Shown here: one piece after another, positions 58,401 to 64,000 of the stretch | Layout of the letters: every line of letters begins with the position of its first letter | How positions within the stretch are numbered: the first letter of the stretch is position 1 | Assembly: GCA_014281115.1 (NCBI GenBank) | Contig: JACONQ010000009.1 | Location: 1,178,001 to 1,242,000 of the forward strand | DNA: 64,000 nt | From: Laburnicola sp. R22_1 | Lineage: Eukaryota > Ascomycota > Dothideomycetes > Pleosporales > Didymosphaeriaceae | Direction: 5' to 3' | Translations under genes and position numbers: made by a program | Notes under the pieces: generated by a model | Told to the model about the DNA's origin: nothing | What the model saw: the letters and a program-made list of their open reading frames with translations, nothing else | Database searches by the model: none

Positions 58401-60221
58401 TCTTTAAAGAAGCGCAAATATAAAACATTAAATTCTGTCTTACAAATAGACTTAAACTAAGCAGAGAATCGAGAACTAATTAATAGCAACCTTCGTTAGT
58501 CTCACATACTACCTAAAGGGTTAATAAGATCTAGAAAGCTATCTTAGAAGAGTAGCAGCTTTTTTATTAGCACAAACTAGTTAGTATATATAGTAGCCTT
58601 AGCTACAGCATTAAAAACACAATTTTACTACACCGAGCTACCTTCTAAGCCGCGTCTCTATAGAGATATAATAAAAATGCCATCTTTATATAGGGAAGGC
58701 TTCCTCTAGGCTATAAAACAAGAAATTAGCAACGTGAAGCAAAAAGGCACGTATGAGAGGATTACCTAGCAGGAGTTCAACCCGCAAGACTAAGAGGTCC
58801 TTTTATTAATGTGGGTCTTTAAGTACAAGCTTAATAATTAAAGCTACCTTACGAAATATAAGGCCTGTATCTGCGTACGAGGCGATCTATAGGCGACTAC
58901 CGAGGATACCTACGCAGCCACTCTAGCGGTTTGAATATTCCAAGCTCTAGTTGCTATAGCTGCCTACTTTAACATAGAAATCTGTTAATATAATACTGTT
59001 AACGCATTTATAAACGCTTAGCTCGTAACACTAGTCTATTATTACTTACTAGAAGGATTCTCTAACCCTAACTATCTATAGAGACTACGTCGAGCTCTAT
59101 ATGGCCTAAAGACCTCACCACTACTCTAGTATTAAGAGCTTATTAAGACGCTCACTAAGCTAGGCCTACGCGAAGTTAAAGACGTTCCTTGTCTATAGAA
59201 GAATAACAAGCTTCTAGTCTTCTTCTATATAGATAATATTGTTGTACTCTGCCTACTAGCCTATAAGGCTGCACTACATAAATTCGAGCAGAAGCTCCTG
59301 CGCTAATATAAGATTCGATCTCTAGGAGAGCTTTAAACGTTCTATAGTATTCAAACGCATAGAGACTATAAGAATGGCTCTATCTAGCTATTATAAGCTT
59401 TATATATTAAAAAGCTAGCATAGAAGTATTCTTTACTAAAGCTATATATAAAGTTACTAACTACCCCACTACCTCTAGAAAAGCTATTACTGTCTAAGGA
59501 TTAGGCAAATAACTTCACTAAGCACAGATATGCCTAGCTTGTAGGCTCTATAGGCTACGCGGCTAAAGCTACCTAACCTAATATCTCGAAAGCTTATTCT
59601 AAACTAGCTGAGTTTCTTATGAATCCATCTTCACGTTATCTTAACGCAGCCTACTAGATAATCGCCTACCTGCTAGGCACTAAAGATCGAGCTATCTACT
59701 ATATAGCCTCTATCTCAAACGAATTAGTCTATATAGCTAACTAGACTTAGCCTAAGTTCTTTGGAGCAACAGATGCGTTGTACGCTGATAATAAGATTAC
59801 ACGCAAGAGCTCACAAGGCTATATCTTCTTCCTATTTAGCGGACCTATAGACTAGAAAGCAACACTCCAACGCTGTATTACTAAGTCCACTATAGAAGCA
59901 GAGCTAGTTTCTATATTATCTATAGGCACTAAACTAATCTAGTAGTAGAGAGTCTTTAAACAAATTGGCTTTAATCCAGATTATAAACGCCTTCTATACT
60001 ATAACAATTAGCAGACTATCTAGCTTCTCACCTCTACTACGCCTCGTCTTAAGACTACTATACAGCACGTTAATATCCATTATTACTAGCTACGCCAAGA
60101 AGCTCAATCCAACAATATTAACCTCTTATACATCCAGACAAGCTATCAACTAGCTAACAGCCTCACCAAGCTGCTACCTAGGCAGAAGCACGAAAACTAG
60201 GTTTCTCTTCTTTATTTTTAA
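55488..60221 (+). pseudogene. gag-pol relic, copy J
   Basis: ATG 55488 to TAA 60219-60221 is 4,734 bp (1,578 codons, exact multiple of three). Gag to about 56330; knuckle C-L-C-G-D-L-H-Y-x-G-Q-C at 56341-56380; protease with L-D-L-A-T-N-I-H-I-Y-N (56680-56715); integrase 57240-57740 with the catalytic Glu kept (Q-N-S-L-A-E-R, 57640-57660); RT 58740-59500 with Y-I-D-N for Y-x-D-D (59226-59240); RNase H 59760-60180 with D-A-L-Y-A-D-N-K. Stops are TAA/TAG at Gln/Trp codons. Diverged from the other three families at the protein level. Confidence 0.92.
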
Positions 60222-60703
60222 CTATTTCCTTCTAAATAAGCTTCCCTATAGTATAGTACTCTTCCTAGTTTCTCCTATATGGTTTTTACAGGTTTAACAA
60301 GGCTATATATTTACTAAGCTCTATTCTATACATAGCTCTACGCTGTACCCCTACACTTTACTTAGCTCTATTATATACTTAGCTTTACGCTATATTTTAC
60401 CTTTATATATAGAGCAAACATGCTCGCATTATGTATTAAGCTCTACCTATAAGGCTTATCAACCTCAGCACAGAACGCAAAGCAATAAGGATCTCAATAC
60501 TAGCTCTAGGAGACGTCCTACTATTAGGGACGCCTATAGTATAGAGCGAGGTCCACTAACACTGCAACGGCGAACGGCTACCTACCTAGGACTGCACCAA
60601 TACAGAGACTAGTTCTTAACCTAAATATAGCTGCTATACAAAGGTAGAGGGAGACCTATAGCCAACATTAGCTTTAAACATACGTTCGAACCTAAAGGGG
60701 GTA
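60222..60703 (+). other. 3' untranslated part of Copia copy J
   Basis: Noncoding stretch between pol and the polypurine tract; nothing further recognised. Confidence 0.6.
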
Positions 60704-60872
60704 TATAAGCAGCCTAGAGCTATGTTACATAACAATATTAATCTTATAAGTTAGCTCGCCTACTATATATAAGCCTCTAATCACTCTATGTACAATACAC
60801 AGGCATATACACATCTAAACACAGATACTTCTACGATATACACTTTCTACACATACTACCCAACTGCTTACA
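60704..60872 (+). repeat. 3' LTR, copy J
   Basis: 169 bp; TG at its start has become TA, the final CA is kept, and CTTTT follows. Confidence 0.93.
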
Positions 60873-60877
60873 CTTTT

Positions 60878-61296
60878 AAGAGTTAGAGATAGAAAAAAAG
60901 ATATTTACTATATAGGACGCGTAATAGTCTAATACTTAATAAGCTAAAAATAAATAAATCTATAACCTATACTAAAACTCTTACCTTTGTATAGGTATTA
61001 TCTACACTATATTTTAGAAGGGCGTAGAGTACCTCTCTAGTTATCTATATATATTCTATCTTAACTATAGCTATATACTATAACACCTAAGTGTTAACTT
61101 TACTAGTACTTAGCTAATTAGTACTAAGCACCTTATTAACTATATAAAGTCCTAAGTATATATATAGTAAGATAAGTCTATTTATAAAAGAACTTTTACT
61201 TCTTAGTATAAAAATAAATAAATAGCTATTTTATATCCTATATACATTCTATAGACGTTTAAAACTAAACTTATATAAGTAGTAATTAATAATAAC
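60878..61296. other. AT-rich spacer
   Basis: Nothing recognised; the last five bases (ATAAC) may be the target duplication of the next element. Confidence 0.55.
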
Positions 61297-61771
61297 TGTC
61301 GAAATATATTACGTAATATAGTGGAAGGTAGGTAGGTAGTAATATAATAAGTATAACATACTTATATAATAAGGTAGATAGTATTCTTAGTAAGATAGAT
61401 AGTAAGATAAGTAACTTGGATATATTTTCTAACTTAGAGATTTAGCTTATTTATATAGATAAAGATCTTAGAGATTACGTGACTATACACGTGCCTAGAA
61501 AGTTATTAAGTTCTACTTTAGGAAACTAATAGTTCTTTGTCTATAATCACGCAATAACACGTGATTAATAAGACAAAGAAAGTTCTAAAGTCTAGACTTT
61601 CTAGACCGTACGTTTTTGTCCGATCTCGATTTAGACAACAAGCTAAAAGGTAAGTAGCTACTTATTACACTACTATATAATCTATAGTATAAACTATATA
61701 ATAGGTAATAAGTACTACTATAAAATAAAAGCTTATTAAAGTAGAATTACTTTTGGCTTTATATTTTAACA
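61297..61771 (-). repeat. Probable 3' LTR, 475 bp, of a further Copia element
   Basis: Begins TGTCGAAATA and ends TATTTTAACA, directly followed by TACCCCTTT, the complement of a polypurine tract, in the orientation expected for the RNase H fragment at 62401-63105. It contains a CACGTG-type E-box cluster: ACACGTGC at 61488 and CACGTGAT at 61559. No second LTR is in view. Confidence 0.6.
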
Positions 61772-62154
61772 TACCCCTTTAATACTTATTAGTATATATT
61801 AGATATACTAATAGTATTGTTAACTATTACTATATTAATATAATATAGTTTTATGTAGTTTTATATAGAGGGAAAAATTAAAACCTCTTTATAAGTAACT
61901 AGTTTAAATAGTTCTTATATAAGGAAAAATACTTCTTAGTATAAAACCTTTTTAAATCTCTATTTATATATTTAGTCTATTAGCATCCTAACGCAGAATA
62001 ATAATAGTAGATTTATTTATATAATAACTTAGTCTATTAGTTTACTAAAGCAAAGGTATATATTAGTATTTAGAAGATAAGAGACTTTTAAGAAGTAAAA
62101 CTTCTATTTTTATTTTATAATATTATAGGTTTATAGTTTTAGGCCTTTATTTTA

Positions 62155-62402
62155 TTTTTAAAGTTTCTAAATAGATAACTTAAAGAGAAAACCTTTATTG
62201 GGAAAAACTTAATTATAATTTATAGTTTCTTAATAGATAACTAAAGAGAAAACCTTTTAATAGGAAAACCTTATATTTTATTATAAAGTTCTAAATAAAT
62301 AACTTAAAGATAAAAACCCTTATTAGAAAAAAACTTAATTATACTTTATAGTTTCTTAATAGATAACTAAAGGGAAAACCTTTAAATAGAAAAACCTTAA
62401 TT
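62155..62402 (-). repeat. 62-bp tandem repeats in a dimeric arrangement
   Basis: Four units of about 62 bp, of two alternating types: TTCTAAATAGATAACTTAAAG (trimmed) and TTTCTTAATAGATAACTAAAG-like starts, each followed by an AAAACC/CTTAAT tail. Types 1 and 3, and 2 and 4, resemble each other most, so a 124-bp dimer was duplicated. It lies in the 3' untranslated part of the Copia fragment. Confidence 0.7.
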
Positions 62403-63105
62403 AATTCTTTATTAGATTAATTTTTTCTATAGCTTGATTAAAAGCTATAGTATTTAGACATTTAGTAAAGATATCCGCAGGTTACTCTTTAGTACTAATA
62501 TAGTCTAAATTAATTAAACCTTCTACAATCTTTTCTCTTACATAGTGATATTGTATATTAATATGTTTAGATTTAGAATAGTATTCTGGATTTTTAGCTA
62601 ATTTAATAGCAGGTTAATTATCACATAATAGATAATAACTTTTAATATTATTATTAATATTTAAAAGTTTAAATATATTTATTAAATAAATATATTCTTT
62701 TAAGGCTTCTTTAATAGTCATATACTCTGTCTCGTAACTAGATAGTACTATAGATGTTTGTAATTTACTAGACTAACTGATAGAGGTATTATTAATAGTA
62801 AAAATAAAGCCACTAGTACTTTTTCTTTCTACTAAATCACTCCCCCAATCTAAATCTACGTAATCTATTAGATTAAATAGATTATTACTAGATTTAGATT
62901 GGTTTTTAGTTATAGTATTATTAAATACTTCTAAATTCTGTCTAGAGCAGTATAGTGAGAAGAATTAGGATTAGACATAAATCTAACACAGTTATTAACT
63001 GCGTAGATTATATCTAGCCTAGTTTTACTAGATAAATATATTAAACTACCTATTTATTGTTAGTTATTAAATGGGTACTCTACAGCTAGCTGTATAGACA
63101 TCGAA
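62401..63105 (-). pseudogene. Copia RNase H / end of pol, truncated fragment
   Basis: Minus strand, ending at TAA opposite 62401-62403. It begins near 63105 in the last part of RT (I-G-S-L-I-Y-L then T-R-L-D-I-I-Y-A-V-N), has a frame break near 62885-62910, and continues as RNase H: D-L-D-W-G-S-D, K-S-T-S-G-F, S-S-Y-E-T-E-Y, C-D-N-x-P-A-I-K-L, K-H-I-N-I-Q-Y-H, and A-D-I-F-T-K. Only three internal stops are seen in RNase H, so it is little mutated. Its sequence is closer to plant/fungal Ty1-copia consensus than to the other families here. The rest of pol is missing at 63110. Confidence 0.85.
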
Positions 63106-63109
63106 TTCT

Positions 63110-63425
63110 AATCCTCTATACTGGCAAGCGTGGAGGGTGTACGGGGCGATTGTGCGAGGAAAAGGAAATAACATAATAGAACGACTTGGTATTAATTGCT
63201 TGTCTCTAGAGAGGGTGCGGATAGAAAGGAGAAGATCTTGCGGCGCACGGGCCGCGGCGCACGGGCATCACGTAATCCCCACGTGATGCCATTGTGCGCC
63301 AATATTGAAACCTCAACACCCTCGGGTGCCCTTGCCCGTACGGTGTACGGACACTGGCAACTTTTTGTTTTAAGGTTGCTGTTAGTGGTTCTCCCTTCCT
63401 CCGCACGAACTATCTACTTGCTAAT
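63110..63425. other. GC-richer island with palindrome and transposon-end-like motif
   Basis: Little RIP damage. CGGCGCACGGG is repeated at 63241 and 63255; a hairpin with 9-bp arms (GCATCACGT and ACGTGATGC) lies at 63265-63290. GTGTACGGACAC at 63343-63354 resembles the GTGTCCGTGC tips of the elements at 7345 and 40059. Opposing open frames of 66 and 96 codons overlap here, without domain or convincing start; no gene is called. Confidence 0.5.
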
Positions 63426-63717
63426 TGTCAAATATACGGGTATTCTTAATGAGTTGAGATGGAAAAGTGGTGGGTTAATTAATTAATTATGTGTGTTCTG
63501 TCGGAGAAGCTTGGCTACCGCGAGAAGTAACTATCTAGTACTAAGCCGCACTAGTACTATTTAGACTAGTATAGGGGCAGTGTAAAATAGTAGTGCGCCA
63601 GCCTCCTTAGTGTATTTCACAGTGAAATTACAGTGATTTACACTAATTACTACTGTAAGGGGCCATATGATCGTACACACCTACCCACTGGATTTTATAG
63701 TGACTGTCTATCTAACA
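63426..63717 (-). repeat. 3' LTR of the last Copia element
   Basis: TGTCAAATAT...CTAACA, 292 bp, close to 48419-48710. Confidence 0.93.
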
Positions 63718-64000
63718 CACCCCCTTAGCTTGGAACCATCTCAAGCTGGACCCAATTCTTCGCAGCCGTACTATAACTTATAGTCCAAAAGCTTCCATCC
63801 TGTCTTCTAATTCGTTAAGGTCGACCTCTTGGTCGGTGATCCTACCCCTGACGTCTTTAAGTCCGAGTTGATTTACGAACTTAGTCTATTTGCTAGCTGG
63901 CAGAGCCTTTGTAAGGCCATCTGCTGCTATTTCTTCTAATTGTTGGTACTGGATTTTAATAGCTCTACGTACTACTTCTTGTTAAAGCTAATAATTGTGT
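63426..64000 (-). mobile_element. Copia retrotransposon (292-bp LTR family), 3' end, cut by window edge
   Basis: 3' LTR 63426-63717 (292 bp), then the polypurine-tract complement and the C-terminal RNase H region of gag-pol, all nearly identical to copy E. Its target duplication should be CTAAT (63421-63425). Confidence 0.93.

Larger units (their letters stand above)
55233..60872 (+). mobile_element. Complete Copia retrotransposon (169-bp LTR family), copy J
   Basis: LTRs of 169 bp at 55233-55401 and 60704-60872, CTTTT duplicated on both sides (55228-55232; 60873-60877), polypurine tract CCTAAAGGGGG just before the 3' LTR. It is the complete sister of the truncated copy at 1-3148. About 480 bp lie between the pol stop and the 3' LTR, much more than in the other families. 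Confidence 0.96.

Noticed and set aside
63196..63486. 96-codon frame, and a 66-codon frame on the other strand, in the GC island
   Set aside because: They overlap each other, run into an LTR, and show no domain or conserved start. GC-richer sequence has fewer stops by chance.

Overview
The window looks like part of an AT-rich, gene-poor block of a filamentous ascomycete genome (an AT-isochore, subtelomere or regional centromere). Almost all of it is nested transposable elements whose reading frames are full of TAA/TAG stops at former Gln, Trp and Arg codons, with TpA and CTAG in great excess. That is the signature of repeat-induced point mutation (RIP; CpA to TpA on either strand). Several frames keep exactly their original length, so decay has been by base change, not by indel. 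I could not run any search; names rest on motifs read by eye.

Layout. 1-3148: 5' half of a Copia element (minus strand, 169-bp LTR). 3149-4310: the one balanced-composition island, with a TATA box and a frame-disrupted gene of unknown function. 5260-5577: solo LTR. 5902-8457: pogo/Fot1-type DNA transposon split by a 683-bp foldback element. 9101-14471: Copia (237-bp LTR family). 14774-15065: solo LTR. 16076-26607: a second copy of the 237-bp LTR family (minus), itself holding a third Copia family (17860-23021, 165-bp LTR). 28023-40056: a second pogo copy holding a Copia (29469-34836) and a Tad1-type LINE (35105-39875). 40059-42138: a different pogo element in the TA left by the previous one. 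42759-43215: a relic that reads as a histone H3-like gene with a 51-bp intron. 43261-46240: two unidentified decayed reading frames around a copy of an old repeat. 46505-48377: third pogo. 48419-53887: Copia of a fourth family (292-bp LTR). 54567-54710: an 18-bp coding-like minisatellite. 55233-60872: full-length sister of the first Copia. 61297-63105: a 475-bp LTR, tandem repeats and the RNase H end of another Copia. 63115-63425: GC-richer island. 63426-64000: start of another 292-bp LTR Copia.

Target-site duplications of the full elements and solo LTRs can be read directly, so the order of insertion is clear. The old repeat 'R' (three copies) is the substrate; pogo elements landed in its TA dinucleotides; Copia and LINE elements then landed in the pogo elements. 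No element appears able to make its own proteins. The only candidates for host genes are the 3681-4291 gene and the H3-like relic.
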